Positions 45,000-56,117 of a stretch of DNA of 64,000 bases are shown in pieces. Source of the stretch: Limnanthes douglasii subsp. nivea (lineage: Eukaryota; Streptophyta; Magnoliopsida; Brassicales; Limnanthaceae); the NCBI GenBank assembly GCA_036936605.1, contig JAUPFV010000002.1, positions 160,820,813 to 160,884,812 on the forward strand, given 5' to 3'. A model generated the notes under the pieces. The model was not told the origin of the DNA. It made no database searches and was given only the letters and a program-made list of their open reading frames with translations. Position 1 is the stretch's first letter; each line of letters opens with the position of its first letter. Both the position numbers and the translations under genes were made by a program.

Positions 45000-45577
45000 T
45001 GATAAGGCATAATAATGTCGCCAAATTATACCTATCGGTCCGACAGAGGTACGCACGATAATAAAGTAATAATAAAGGGGTACTACGTCAAGAGGAATCA
45101 AAATTAAAGTACATTATACGAAGCAGAACTATACAACCAATTAGTAGGACGTGACACCCCCGACGGAATAGTACAAAGACAAAGACATCGATAGAAGGGC
45201 CAGACGTCGTCTGTATGAAAACAAGAATATTATCTCGAGTGATAGCAGACCTATACCCCAGCCAATATTAAACAGTAATCCAAATAAAGGATGGCCAGTA
45301 CCTCCGCCGACAGTGATTAGTGGTTACAAAAAATATGCCACTAAGAGAAATAATGGAGCAGCACTTAAAACGTGGAAATTAAGCATGAACCCACGGCCAA
45401 GCCTAACAGAAAGTGGAGAATTATTAGAAGATAGTGAAGTAGTGTACTGTAAAATCTATTATATAAAGAAAAGAGGATCCTAAAACTATGTAAGTTTTTT
45501 TTATCAAAGTAATAAGATATTAACATTTTATTCTTATGTTTTCCATATTATATACAAATCACAAAAATTCCTCACCA
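45000..45577 (+). repeat. 3' LTR of element D
   Basis: TGATAAGGCATAAT to CCTCACCA, with TATATAAA at 45460-45467. Followed at once by the target duplication CAAAA. Confidence 0.9.
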
Positions 45578-45962
45578 CAAAATCTAATTAACCACATGCA
45601 ACGAAAGAAGTCGCAAATAAATAAATGAAACTCACAAATACTTGACTGTAGGATCATGCGGAATGTGAACGATCATTTGAAGAGATCGCAACCAAATGCA
45701 CTGAAGTGCAAAGCACGATCGATACTAACACGAACCAAACTCTAGGAGAGACGAACTTTATGAGCTCCTCTGGCGATAAGAAAGGGAGTCTCCATCGATA
45801 CATGGAGTTCTAAAGATAAAATAAAGAATCTCTTTAGATTAAACTGCAACCAATATCTAGAATGAAAGAAAATAGGGATCAATTTGTGGGAACAAATGGC
45901 TTGTAGTAGAAAAAAAATGAAAGTCAGTAAAAATGATAGATTAAATGGCCAAAAACTGTGGT
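45578..45962. other. Segment between elements D and C, no gene seen
   Basis: 385 bases starting with the CAAAA duplication. Less AT-rich than the flanks at 45650-45770. It may be the upstream leader or LTR of element E displaced by D; I cannot show this. Confidence 0.45.
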
Positions 45963-46630
45963 TGATAAGGTCGGGAATATCCATATCAACAACACTAGAA
46001 ATATGTTAATAAAAGACCAAGGCTAGACCAAAGAGAACCGGACCTACCCAATAAATATGCAACAGATAGGCTGACAAAGTATAAATTCAAACCGAAAACA
46101 CATAAAGTAACACAAGAGCGGAGTCGAGACTCAAGCATCAACTAAACAATGCTAAAAATTAGAACGGATAAGAGGCAAGGTTGACCTGAGAAGAATCAAA
46201 ATGAACCTAGGAGATCTCAAACGGATAAACGACAAGGTCGAATCGAGCATAAATAAGTTGAAGCATGAATGACTGAGCTCGAGCAAAGCCGGGTAGATTC
46301 CTCGACCAAGCAGAAGAGGTTCCGATTCAGAACACCGTGCTCAGCCCAATCGTGCTCTAAGAATAATGGAATTAAAGATCATTAACAAAGCCAAATATAT
46401 TTATGAGTGAAATCTCACAACCTATAACTCCCACAGTAGTGGTCGCTAATTTGGGACCATTAACATTAATAATGGTCTACGTTCAAGACTTATAATATCA
46501 CGTAATAAATGGCACATTGTAACTAATATGAAAAGTATAAATAGGGATCCTAAACATGTAAAAATATCATCTTCCCGAATAAATGAAAATTTATTACTTT
46601 GGCAAAATATTTGTTAAGATGCCCCGTTAA
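45963..46630 (+). repeat. 5' LTR of element C
   Basis: TGATAAGGTCGGGAATATCC to about GATGCCCCGTTA. TATAAATA at 46536-46543 is followed by GGGATCC. It aligns with 55423-56117. Confidence 0.85.
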
Positions 46631-46636
46631 ATTTTT

Positions 46637-46654
46637 TGGCGCCGTTTGTGGGAA
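46637..46654 (+). promoter_or_regulatory. Primer-binding site (element C)
   Basis: TGGCGCCGTTTGTGGGAA, a few bases after the LTR and 37 bases before the gag ATG. It is the least changed of the three PBS-like sites in the window. Confidence 0.8.
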
Positions 46655-46691
46655 CCTGGAAAACAAAACACTCATTTGTGTTCAAGCACCA

Positions 46692-48200
46692 ATGGTAGTG
46701 ACTAGATCTGGGACTGAAATAGAGCCTACAGAGAGATGTATCACAATGACAAACCCAGCTCAAATAGTGGAACAAGTCATTGTGTCAAGAACAATTCTGT
46801 CGCAGGCTGCAAACACGCAGGAAGTTCATCCTCATGAAGTGATGGAAGGTCCGCTAGGAATCTGCTCAACAACCGCCGACCCACCACTAGAACCAGTCTT
46901 CGCGGAGGTCTTAACCAGTCTAACTGACCTGCCGGTAAAAGCTAATAATATAGATGAGACGACAAAAGTTTGACAGCTTGAGCAACAGATCCAGTCAATG
47001 TAACAGGCCCAATATAAAGCATATCGGGATTAGGAGACAAAGGATCAAGCGCCAAAGCAGCGCTAGCAGAAATGAATGATGCGATCAACGCACTAGACGA
47101 GCAGCCAGACGAGCAGGATCATCCAAGCGTGATAAGTATGGTGAAGGAACATGGGAGAGCAACCGCTAGAAATTCCATAAGGGGAAAGAGCATTGTAACG
47201 AGGAAAAGTAGGCGTTCCCAAAAGCAAACAAGAGGGTGTAACTGAGAAATATGATCAAGTGCATCCTACAATGGCGGCGTATATGCTCAAGGACTCATCA
47301 TTTGTAGAAACAATTAAACATACAGAGCTCCCGAGGAAATTTTACCCTTTTCGTTTAGAAGCATACAAAGTTACAAGTGACCCAGAAAGACACTTGGAAC
47401 AAATCCGAAATATTTTGATGGCGTTCATCCCTAACGACGTCATGCTATGTCGGGCTTTATCCATGATCCTCAAAGGTAATGTCATGGATTGGTTTAGTAG
47501 CTTACCTAAAGGTTATATCCACGATTTTGTAGGGCTGTAGAGCGTGTTTAGAAATAGGTTTGTAGAAACAAAGAATTATGACTGACGCAGACTTTATTAT
47601 GGACATTTACCAAAGAAGTAGAGAGTCCTTAAAAATCTATGTCAAACGATTCTTTCACACCATGAATAAAATTCCCAATTTAGCAGAAAACATGACGGTG
47701 ATATCTTTGAAAAGAGATCTTGAAATGAAGGGAAAACTATACAACGACCTGGTAAGGTTCCTATATGATAAAATGGGGGATCTCCTTGCACGAGCTGATC
47801 AGTTTATTAAGGTGGACGATGCAAAAAAAAATCAGCTCCCCCGATAAAATCGTGTCAGAACCTATAACAACAATGCATGATGAAAAAAAGCTCGTCGATG
47901 GGCTCGCAGGGAAACCCCGAGAGGTACAAACAATCAACCCCTTGTAGTTTATAAAAATTCCTCTTGGTAGATCACACAACTCACGAAAAAAATCTCTTCC
48001 ATCAACAACCGAACAAAAGATATGGTATGATACCAGCCTCCCCGAGTTATGTCTGCCCCAGGTTACAAGCAATCGAATAGACATTTTTGTTTTTACCACA
48101 ACGACCATGGCCACGCAACCGATGATTGCTAGCAACTGAAAGAGTAACTTCAGAGATTAGTGAACAATGAAGACTTGATCTAATTCGTACGCCAACAAGA
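46692..48200 (+). pseudogene. gag (element C), broken
   Basis: ATG at 46692 gives MVVTRSGTEIEPTER and an acidic N-terminal region to a stop at 46974. The core is open at 47259-47540: TELPRKFYPFRLEAYKV, PERHLEQIRNILMAF, DVMLCRALSMILKGNVMDWF. After a frameshift come SLKIYVKRFFHTMNKI and DLEMKGKLYNDLVRFLY (47578-47847), then a knuckle-like CFYHNDHGHATDDC near 48085-48130 followed by QLKE. At least four stops or frame changes. Confidence 0.85.
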
Positions 48201-48359
48201 ACGCCACCACTGGAGAGACAAAAGGGAAGATCCCCGCCAAAATAAGCAGGAGCCACAATGGGAGGATAAACGAATCGACACATGAAAGCAACAATGGTTA
48301 TTTGCGATATCCAAATGAGGAACCTTAAACGAGGCCGACCAATAGTCTAGAAAGGGGCG

Positions 48360-48800
48360 AGGGAAGACCAGGAAGTACATTCAGTGGATGGTCCCTCTTA
48401 TAATGCCTACAAAGAGCCAGTGACCGATATTACTTTCAACGAAGACGATATGAGAGGATTTGTCACCCTCCGTGAAGATGTGTCGACATTCAACATATAT
48501 TTTGGAGGCGTACTTTGACGAGATAAGAAGAAAAGACGTCGCGGTGTTTGGGCAAGGTTTAACTTATGGTTAAGGTGAGATATGGAGCTACAAAAAAGGA
48601 GGTCAAGATCCTTTTGATGATCTCAAACATACCAAGCTCATATCACGCCATCATCGGGAGATCTTGGTTGCACCAGATGAAAGAAACCCCATGCACATTC
48701 CGTCGATGCGTCAAGTACCCCGTCGGTAATGCCTTGGGGCTCATACGAGGAAGTCAGCGCACTGCCCGAACATCCTACTCCGTCACAGTACATCCTTAGC
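48360..48800 (+). pseudogene. Protease (element C), active site lost
   Basis: SYNAYKEPVTDITFNEDDMR, VTLREDVSTFNIYFGGV, then a stop. No D-x-G-S-S motif follows: sequence jumps to a shortened flap region, then IPSSYHAIIGRSWLHQMKE and VKYPVGNALGLIRGSQRTAR (48615-48760). A deletion of the active-site strand is the simplest reading. Confidence 0.75.
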
Positions 48801-49990
48801 AAACCAATACGATAACAATTAAAATGCAAAGAGAAACCGAATGAGCAACTTAAAATTCCACCTTCGCCTGAACTGATAGATGATCATCGCGAGGACTGTA
48901 GCAGCGAGGCGCACCCTCCGTATCGGCACTTCTTTGGATCCATGTTTTAAAAATTTTCTAGTTTTATTATTAAAGCAAAATTTAGATATTTTTGCTCAGT
49001 AGCCAAGAACATAACAGGGGTCAATCCTTCAGTGATTTGTCAGGAGCTAGCAATTGATAGATATGCCAAACTTATTTGGTAGAAACGAAGATATTTCCAT
49101 TGAAAAACATGAAGCAATTAACAGTGAGATAGCCAAAAGCTTTGATCCCGAGCATATTCGTCGAGTTCAATATCCGGTGTGGATAACAAACCCTGTTTTA
49201 GTAAAAAAGACGAGAGAAAGTAGTGCATGTGCGTCGACTTTACCGATCTGAACCAGGCTTGCCCTAAAGCCGCCTTCCCCCTACCTCGCATCGACCAATT
49301 AGTAGACTCAGCCTCAGGTTGCAAATATATGTCTTTCATGGATGCCTACTCTGGTTACAATCAAATTCGCATGCATCAGAACGATGATGAACATACAGCT
49401 TTTCAAATGGAGCGTGGGCTGTACTGCTATACTGTTATGCCTTTTGGTTTAAAAAATTCAGGCTTCACTTACCAATAACTGATCAATAAGATATTCAAAG
49501 ATCAATTAGGGCACTGTATGGAAGCCTACATTGATGACATGGTCGTCAAAACCAACGTCCCAGCGCAACACCTAGAAGTGTTGAACAATGTCTTCACAGT
49601 CTTACGTACATATAACTTAAAGTTAAATCCGCTAAAATGTTCATTTGATGTCCGAACATGAAAGTTTTTAGGTTACATGGTCAGTAAAAAGGGAATTGAA
49701 GCGGACTCTACTCAATTGCAAGCACTAATACATATGGGACCCCAAAAGAACATACAGGAAATTCAATGTCTCACCGGATGCCTCGCAACCCTCTCACGTT
49801 TTGTATGAAATGCCTTTGATAAGAGTGATCCTCTCTTTGAAGTTTTGCGAGAGGAAAAAAGTTCAAACGGAGCACGGAATGTGATGTATCGTTCATCGCT
49901 TTAAAAAAATACCTCACATCTCCTCAAATCTCATTTGTACCACTGACCGATGAACCCTTCTATCTTTATTTATCGGTCTCCAAATTCGCA
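48801..49990 (+). pseudogene. Linker and reverse transcriptase (element C), broken
   Basis: A linker with PPYRHFFGSMF, then HIRRVQYPVWITNPVLVKK (49150-49210), a frameshift, CVDFTDLNQACPKAAFPL, FMDAYSGYNQIRMHQNDDEH, GLYCYTVMPFGLKNSGFTYQ (49227-49478), a stop, LINKIFKDQLGH and AYIDDMVVKTN (YIDD at 49527-49538). Then LRTYNLKLNPLKCSFDV, FLGYMVSKKGIEADSTQL and LTGCLATLSRFV. The catalytic motif is intact. About four single-base lesions. Confidence 0.9.
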
Positions 49991-50740
49991 GTGTAGTCCT
50001 CGTGAGGGAATGTGAAGGTGTATAATGTCCCGTTTACTACAGAAGTAAAACCTTGGTAGACGCCGAGACCATATATATGGACTTGGAGAAACTTGCCTTA
50101 GGATTGGTGGTTGTTTCTAAAAAAATACGACCGTATTTTCAAGGCCACACAATCTTCAGTCGAGCTTACCAAGATCCATGTTAAAAAAGTCGGGTGTCTC
50201 GGGACGCCTTACCAAATGTTCAGTCGAGCTTGGGGAATATAAAATCAAATTTAAACCAAACACGACGATTAAGGGGAAGGCGATCGCCGATTTCCTGCGG
50301 GGCATGAACAAATGTAGATATTGGAGGTCGATGGTGCATCGAGTGGCTCCGAAGGAGGAGTTGGAGTTGTCTCAAAGTTACCCACAAGATAAGAAATTAG
50401 GCAAGCAATCCAATTTGGCTTCCCAACAACCAATAATGTAGCAGAGTATGAAGTAGTCTTAGGTGGTATGCGACTACCCTTATTTGTGGAGCCACCACAC
50501 TTCAGTATGATCTGATTCAAAACTAGTTATTAACCAAGTTTCGGGTGTGTATTATGCAAAATAGGAGGGTACTCACATATATCTCATAATTTTAAAGGAG
50601 TTTGAGGCCAATTTTTATGACATTCAATACGAACAAGTACCCCGCCTTGCAAACTCCACAACAGACTCCTTGATTAAGATATCAACATCAACCGAGCACT
50701 CATTGGTAATTTTGCAGGAACATCCTAACACTTCAACCTA
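49930..50740 (+). pseudogene. Double RNase H region (element C), broken
   Basis: The first domain: DEPFYLYLSVSKFAV (frameshifted), VYYRSKTLVDAETIYMDLEK, LALGLVVVSKKIRPYFQGH. Linker at 50178 onward: SGVSGRLTKCSVELGEYKIK, PNTTIKGKAIADFL. The second domain is scattered over frames: LEVDGASSGSEGG, FGFPTNNVAEYEVVLGGM and SDSKLVINQVSG. Last helix residues at 50590-50690 are decayed. Confidence 0.75.
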
Positions 50741-52021
50741 TTTCCAACCAATCACTATATGTACGGACAGAAATTCCATAGATTGGAGATACCCTTACTA
50801 TACCTCAACCATGGAACACTACCGTCGGAAGAAGCACTCGCCAGGGCCTTCCAGTTGCGGGCAGCTAAGTATTGTGTGTTAGATAATGTTCTCTATAGGA
50901 AGAGTGCAACCCGACTACTGTTATGTTGTTTAGATCAGGAAGAAGCAACTACAGTTCCCCACGATCTGCACTCGGGATATGCAAGAGCCCACTACGACAA
51001 CCTAAGTCTCATCCATAAAGTTTTATTCGCCGGCTACTAGTGGCCCGAACTGGTCGCAGACGCATAGAAAATTATCCAACAATGCCATGCTTGCCAACAA
51101 TTTGCTAACACCAGATATCTCCCAAGCGAGCCCATGGTCACCAACCCCATTCCCTGCATGTTCGACAAGTGGGGCATTGATCTTGTAGGTTATCTACCAA
51201 TGGCCATTGGAAAAAGACAGTTTTTGGTGGTCGCGGTCGATTATTTCACCAAAAGGGTAGAAGCCAATGCATTACATAAGACCAAATCTTAGGTGATATG
51301 TGACTTCATACATCACCAGATTCCAACTCGTTTAGGAATCTCTCAAATTTTGATGACAGACAATGGACCTCAATTCCAAAATTCAATGGTCTCCATATTT
51401 TACAAACTTTCGGCATCACCCAACACTTATCCACGCCATACTATCCGCAAAAAAATGGACAGGTGGAGGTCACTAATCGTATTATCCTCAATGACATTAA
51501 GAAAAAGCTCAAATGGGCAAAAGGTAAATAGTCGAACAAACTACCAGAAGTATTGTGGGCTTACCGTACCACCCTGTGTACCGCCACAAGCGAGAATCCA
51601 TTTTCCCTCGTCTATGGCTCACATATCGTGGTACCTGAAGAAATCATCATCCCGAGCCATAGAATTGCCAATTACTCAGAAGATTCGAATGATGTTGATC
51701 GAGCGATCGATGTCGATCTCATAAAGAAATCCAAGATCAAGCAGGCATACCACCATAACATTACGAAAGCCTGATTCAAGAGTGTTATAATTCCAAGCTC
51801 CGACCCCGAGCCTTAAAAATCGGAGACTTCGTTATGAAAAAGTGTTTCAGGGTGTTGGGGATAAAACGACAGACAAAATGGGACCTGCTTGGGAAGGAAC
51901 CTACGCTGTTATCTGCAAGGGCCATCAAGGTGCATATAGTATTACCGATCAGGACGGCCACACCCTTATGCATCATTGGAATATTAGTCACCTCAAATTA
52001 TATTTTCAAGCCATGGAATGA
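50741..52021 (+). pseudogene. Integrase (element C), broken
   Basis: EALARAFQLRAAKYCVLDNV, YRKSATRLLLCCLDQEEA, HYDNLSLIHKVLFAGY (50759-51040), a stop, CHACQQFANT, KWGIDLVGYLPMAIG, ILMTDNGPQFQNSMVSIFY, YYPQKNGQVEVTNRIILN, LPEVLWAYRTTLCTATSENP, GSHIVVPEEIIIPSHR. D, D and E are all present. The C-terminal end reads RALKIGDFV..K, KMGPAWEGTY and DGHTLMHHWNISHLKLYF, in three frames. Stops and at least four frameshifts. Confidence 0.9.
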
Positions 52022-52595
52022 GGTGATGCACTCTTTTTCCATTCTGATGGCGCAGATGGATTTTTTTAATGAGGCATCTACTTATTTTCTCCATTTAATG
52101 AAATTTTATTTCTTTTGCCATTCGAATGCGTATGTTTATACTTGTTCCTTGTAACTTCGCGAAAGGGTCACTGACCACGCCTACGGGCTACACAATAGGG
52201 GCCATATTATGCCATATATAGACATGATCAAACAAATTATGACGAACGAGCTAATTGGCCATGCCTCATAAGGATATGTAAGGGGCTATAATGTGCCCAA
52301 TATCACACTACGGTATTATTTATGAAAACTACTCCAAGCCCATTGGGGTACGTAATATGTCTAACCGTCCGCTCTGTGAATTTTTCCAAGGCATGCATAA
52401 CTTACCCTGGCCATGCAATGAGCCAAATTAGGCTTGATCTTGCAAGGAAAGTTTAACAAAACAACCATAAGTATAAACATATGCATTCAATCCAAACATC
52501 AAATAAGTTCACACCAGACAATGAGTCATGCCAAATTACACGATAAAATAAACATCATCATTCACGAAAAGTCTTTGACATAATAAAAAAATAAA
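52022..52595 (+). other. 3'-UTR of element C
   Basis: Starts GAGGTGATGCACTCTTTT, like the same point of element D (TTGTGCACTCTTTTC at 41405). It holds scattered GGGCTA/GGCCATATT motifs at 52185-52260 like those of D. No ORF. Confidence 0.5.
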
Positions 52596-54855
52596 TTATA
52601 GATTCATATTATCTGTAGTAGAATCCAGATCAACCCTTTTTTGAGGAGGATTTACACACGCAGGCTCCCTCAGTACCTTCACAGCGGCTGCATTGGCACT
52701 CCCATGTATCGTACCTGCCACACTAGCCTTCCTTCTCTTGTGAAGCAAGTAGCTTTTGATGCGGTCCTAAATTGATATAGAGTTTCAAAGTCACAAGCTC
52801 AACACACAGGTTTTATCGTATCTCTTTGAATCATGCCCATGGCCACCTTCTTGACCTGACGTTCCCACTCCTCCAAATCCACCTTTGCTTTCTTCTTTAA
52901 TGCAGCACAATCGTTCTCCTTTTCACTCTGAGCACTCACCAGCAATACCTTTAGCTCCGCCATTTCCACTGTTAAACCCGCTATCTTCTCAACCTGTTAT
53001 TCTACCTGCCATCTTGGTTTACGTTCTGATCCAAAAGTTTGGAATGTTGGGCTATCAACATATCATTCTTCTTCACCAACTCGTTATTTTGTGGTGAAAG
53101 CAAGATGGTGTTACTCACAACTTCCATGCTCCACTTGAGAATGCCATCCCTCTCATCACAAGTACCAAAAAACTTCTTATGAAGATCATCATTATCCTCC
53201 ACAGCCTTATCCAAACGTTGATTCTCAGATTCATATGTAGTCTTGAATCGAGCAAACTCGGTCGTCAAACCATGAGCGGAGCCAAAAAATAGTGAGCCTG
53301 GCTTCCACTTCTCCATTAAAGAGCAGTCGAATGGTGACATCCGACGATAAGAAAGAGCATAAGAATTTTGTTGTACCTATTCACAACACATAGTATTTCC
53401 AATCACTAACTAATCTGTTTCAACAAGACACAAACGTGCATAAACATATGTGTCGTAGAAAGACAAGTCAGGGCAGTGGCTTATGAATTCCAATTATTGT
53501 TGCATAATTTACTTTATCGGCATCATGTCGTAGAAAGACAAGTCAGGGCAGTGACGAAGTTGATCCATTATTATATGTGAATCCATATGCCAATTTCAGA
53601 AAAAAGAACCTCCTCGACCGTTCTGGCACCTCCATCAGCACTGCTACTTTGCCCCTTATGGGGCAGATTGTCAAGAAAGACAATATTCACGAATGAGGAC
53701 CTTGACCCCGTCCATTCACAAAATCATTTATCTATTTTGCTACTCCTTTGGGGATCACCTTTTTCTTTTCCTTCCTCTTCTCATTGATGAGGGGTCTTTT
53801 TGGATCCTGTGTTTTCTAGGTCTGATAAATCACATCGACCTCAAACGTTTTGATCACATGCTTCACATGTTCAGACACTAAGGGCTTTAAACATGCATTA
53901 TCACCCAATTTACCATCAACCTTTTCTTCATCAACCAACACCATCTTCCATTGTAAAAAATGCACAACATTTATGACTCGTTTACTCTTCTTTACCAACA
54001 GGCGGTCATCGACAACCTTCTCATCTTCTTCGCGGGGATGCACAATCCCTTCTCTTTGACCATCTTCTTCCATAACCTTTGTCAACGCCCTCATTGATCC
54101 ATGACCTACTACTTCTTCAACGTTATCACCTCCCTCGCGTGAAAAAGATGACCCACTCGCTTCTCGTGACATCCACCCTTGCGACACTAACAGTCTGATG
54201 TCAGCATTATTATGTTCTTCATATCTTCTCGTCATAAGATCACACAGACTCTTCATCATCATTGCATCTCTACTCCCAGCCAATACTACTTTGTCGTCCC
54301 GTGAAATCTTCAACTCAGGCACTCACCAAAGCACCAATTGCAGGAAGTTCAAAAGACAAAATACTTGTGTCGGCTCTAGTCTCCAAGCGGCGTTGGTAGC
54401 TGCGAATAGTTTCATTAGGGAGTTCACTGAACCTTTGGGCCGACCCTCCTTGCACCACTCTTACATATCTACGCAATTATGATCATCTTACATCGCCTTC
54501 CAACACCTCTCTAATTTCAAATTCATGGAAGCACGTTCGTGCTCTCATTTCCCACAAACATATATGAACCTATGCTTCCAATTTTTAGCAGATGTAAGTA
54601 GTTCTACTATATGTATGGCCCCGGTTACTGCAGGTAAAAGAAGGGTTAGCGCACTAACTTTGAAACATCTACCGCCCTTAATCATCACACCATCAGGAAC
54701 CGCATACCTAACCTAAATTCAGCCAAAGACCCCTCAATCAAATACCCATATTTGGGTGTGATTTTTGAAAAGTACTCCTCCAGGAATTGGATACTCTCAT
54801 AATCAGACTCTCAAATTTCAACAGCCTTCTTCTTCGAATTTTTCTTAGGAACCAT
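52596..54855 (-). pseudogene. Antisense extra ORF (element C), broken
   Basis: The minus strand starts at ATG 54855-54853 with a basic VPKKNSKKK, then SIQFLEEYFSKITPKYGYLI, EGSLAEFRLGMRFLM and YMFVGNEST (54840-54520). The middle open stretch (54322-53816) carries DDKVVLAGSRDAMMMKSL, MTRRYEEHNNADIRLL and many acidic and basic residues. The 53340-53002 stretch is a coiled coil (HGLTTEFARFKTTYESENQR, LDKAVEDNDDLHKKF). The end reads KRRKASVAGTIHGSANAAAV and stops at 52596. Same position and orientation as the antisense ORF of D. Function unknown. Confidence 0.65.
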
Positions 54856-55422
54856 GGTTTAACAGAGTGCAATGATCCAACAACAATCGTGAGAATTAGG
54901 TATTATCCTATCGTACGATGGCTCACAGACTCAATGTCAAGGTAGCCCTCTCATAGCAAGACATCGCAAGATAGAATTCGCATAACAAAACACAAAGGAC
55001 TATCGCACCCTAAGAATACCCAAAATACATTACTTTTATGTTACGAACGACGCAAACAATAGAAAATCCAATTAGTAATGTACCTTCGAAATGAAAGCTC
55101 TCTCGATTCTCTTTGCAGAATAAGAAACACCGAGTTTTTTAGGAAAATGGTACAAATGACTTATTAGAAATGCCTTCTCTTATTTTCTTTTACTTTCCAA
55201 CCACGTGGGCCAGCAATTCAACTGTCATAAGCGCATGATCTAATTTTCAAAACTAACTGTCAGAATATCAAATCCCATTATACACGGATCACGACACGTA
55301 CCATCAAATCACATAACTCGCCACATCATCCAAACACATCTTTTTTCACATCTAACAGAGTCAAGAAAATTATTCTATCTTGCAACTACTACCCAGTTGC
55401 TGAATGGACTAGGGGGGAGCCC
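54856..55422. other. Leader of antisense ORF to 3' LTR (element C)
   Basis: Non-coding stretch, no motif except the polypurine tract at its right end (55411-55419). Confidence 0.5.
55411..55419 (+). promoter_or_regulatory. Polypurine tract (element C)
   Basis: AGGGGGGAG, three bases before the TG of the 3' LTR, the usual primer site for plus-strand DNA synthesis. Confidence 0.75.
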
Positions 55423-56117
55423 TGCTAAGGTCGGAAATATCTATATCACCATCACTAGAAAGATGTGACTAAAAGACGAAGGCCAAACCAAAGTGAATCG
55501 GACCTACCCAATAAGGATGCACCAGATAGTCTGACAAAGTATACAGTCGAACCGACAACATATAACGTAACATAAGAGCGGGGTCGAGACTCAAGAATCA
55601 ACTAAACCTAGCTTAGAAATTGAAATGAATAAGAGGTGAGGTCGAGTCGAGAAAAACTAAATCGAGTGGAAGAGATCTCGAACGGATAAGCGACGAGGTC
55701 GAACCGAGCAAAAATAAGTTGAAGAAGGAATATTGACCTCGAACAGAGCCTCGCAGATTCCTTGACCGAGCAGAAGAGGTTCCGATCCTACACACTGCGC
55801 TCAGCCCAATCGCGCTCCACGAATAACAGGAATAAAGATCATAAATAAAGTAAGGCATATTTATGAGTCAACTCTCACAACCCGTAACTCCCACAATAGC
55901 GGCCGCTAATTTAAGACTATTCAAATTAATAATAGTCTACGTCAAAACTAATAACGTCACATTATAAATGCCCACATTAAATAATGCCCACATTAAATGC
56001 CCACATTGTAACTGTTTATATATATATATATATAGATCCTAACCATGTAACAATATCTCCTTCTCGAATCAATAAAAAATTACTACTTGATAAAATATTT
56101 GTTAAGATTTTCCGTAC
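55423..56117 (+). repeat. 3' LTR of element C
   Basis: TGCTAAGGTCGGAAATATCT to about TTTTCCGTAC. It differs from the 5' LTR in having ATGCCCACATTAA three times (55968-56008, one copy in the 5' LTR) and (TA)9 at 56017-56034 in place of TATAAATAG. Confidence 0.85.

Larger units (their letters stand above)
35387..45577 (+). mobile_element. Element D: structurally complete Tat-type gypsy retrotransposon
   Basis: Two LTRs of 577 and 578 bases (TGATAAGG...CACCA) enclose PBS, gag, protease, RT, RNases H, integrase, a 3'-UTR and an ORF on the opposite strand. The 5 bases before the left LTR (35382-35386, CAAAA) equal the 5 bases after the right LTR (45578-45582, CAAAA), a clean target-site duplication. 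The LTRs differ by roughly 15 percent by eye, so insertion is old. All ORFs are broken. It is inserted in the leader of element E. Confidence 0.9.
45963..56117 (+). mobile_element. Element C: full-length Tat-type gypsy retrotransposon
   Basis: LTRs at 45963 (TGATAAGGTCGGGAA) and 55423 (TGCTAAGGTCGGAAA), PBS, gag, protease, RT, RNases H, integrase, an ORF on the minus strand and a polypurine tract. LTR identity is about 80-85 percent by eye. The bases before the left LTR (GTGGT) are not repeated after the right one, so the duplication is lost or the ends come from different insertions. All ORFs are broken. Confidence 0.9.

Noticed and set aside
45958..45962. GTGGT as a target duplication of element C
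   Set aside because: The bases after the 3' LTR (about 56117-56124) do not repeat it.
45742..45984. An 80-codon minus-strand frame between D and C, hydrophobic
   Set aside because: It crosses the LTR boundary of element C, has no recognisable motif and lies in a short inter-element gap.
47761..48135. A 124-codon minus-strand frame in element C
   Set aside because: It is antisense to broken gag and its zinc knuckle; no independent features.
52625..52725. Cysteine-rich reading on the minus strand (CGRYDTWECQCSRCEG), like a secreted Cys-rich peptide
   Set aside because: The neighbouring frame (KRRKASVAGTIHGS) continues the antisense ORF of element C to its stop; the Cys-rich frame has no start or signal peptide.
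56017..56034. (TA)9 as an independent microsatellite
   Set aside because: It sits exactly at the LTR TATA position of element C and is better described as an altered promoter.
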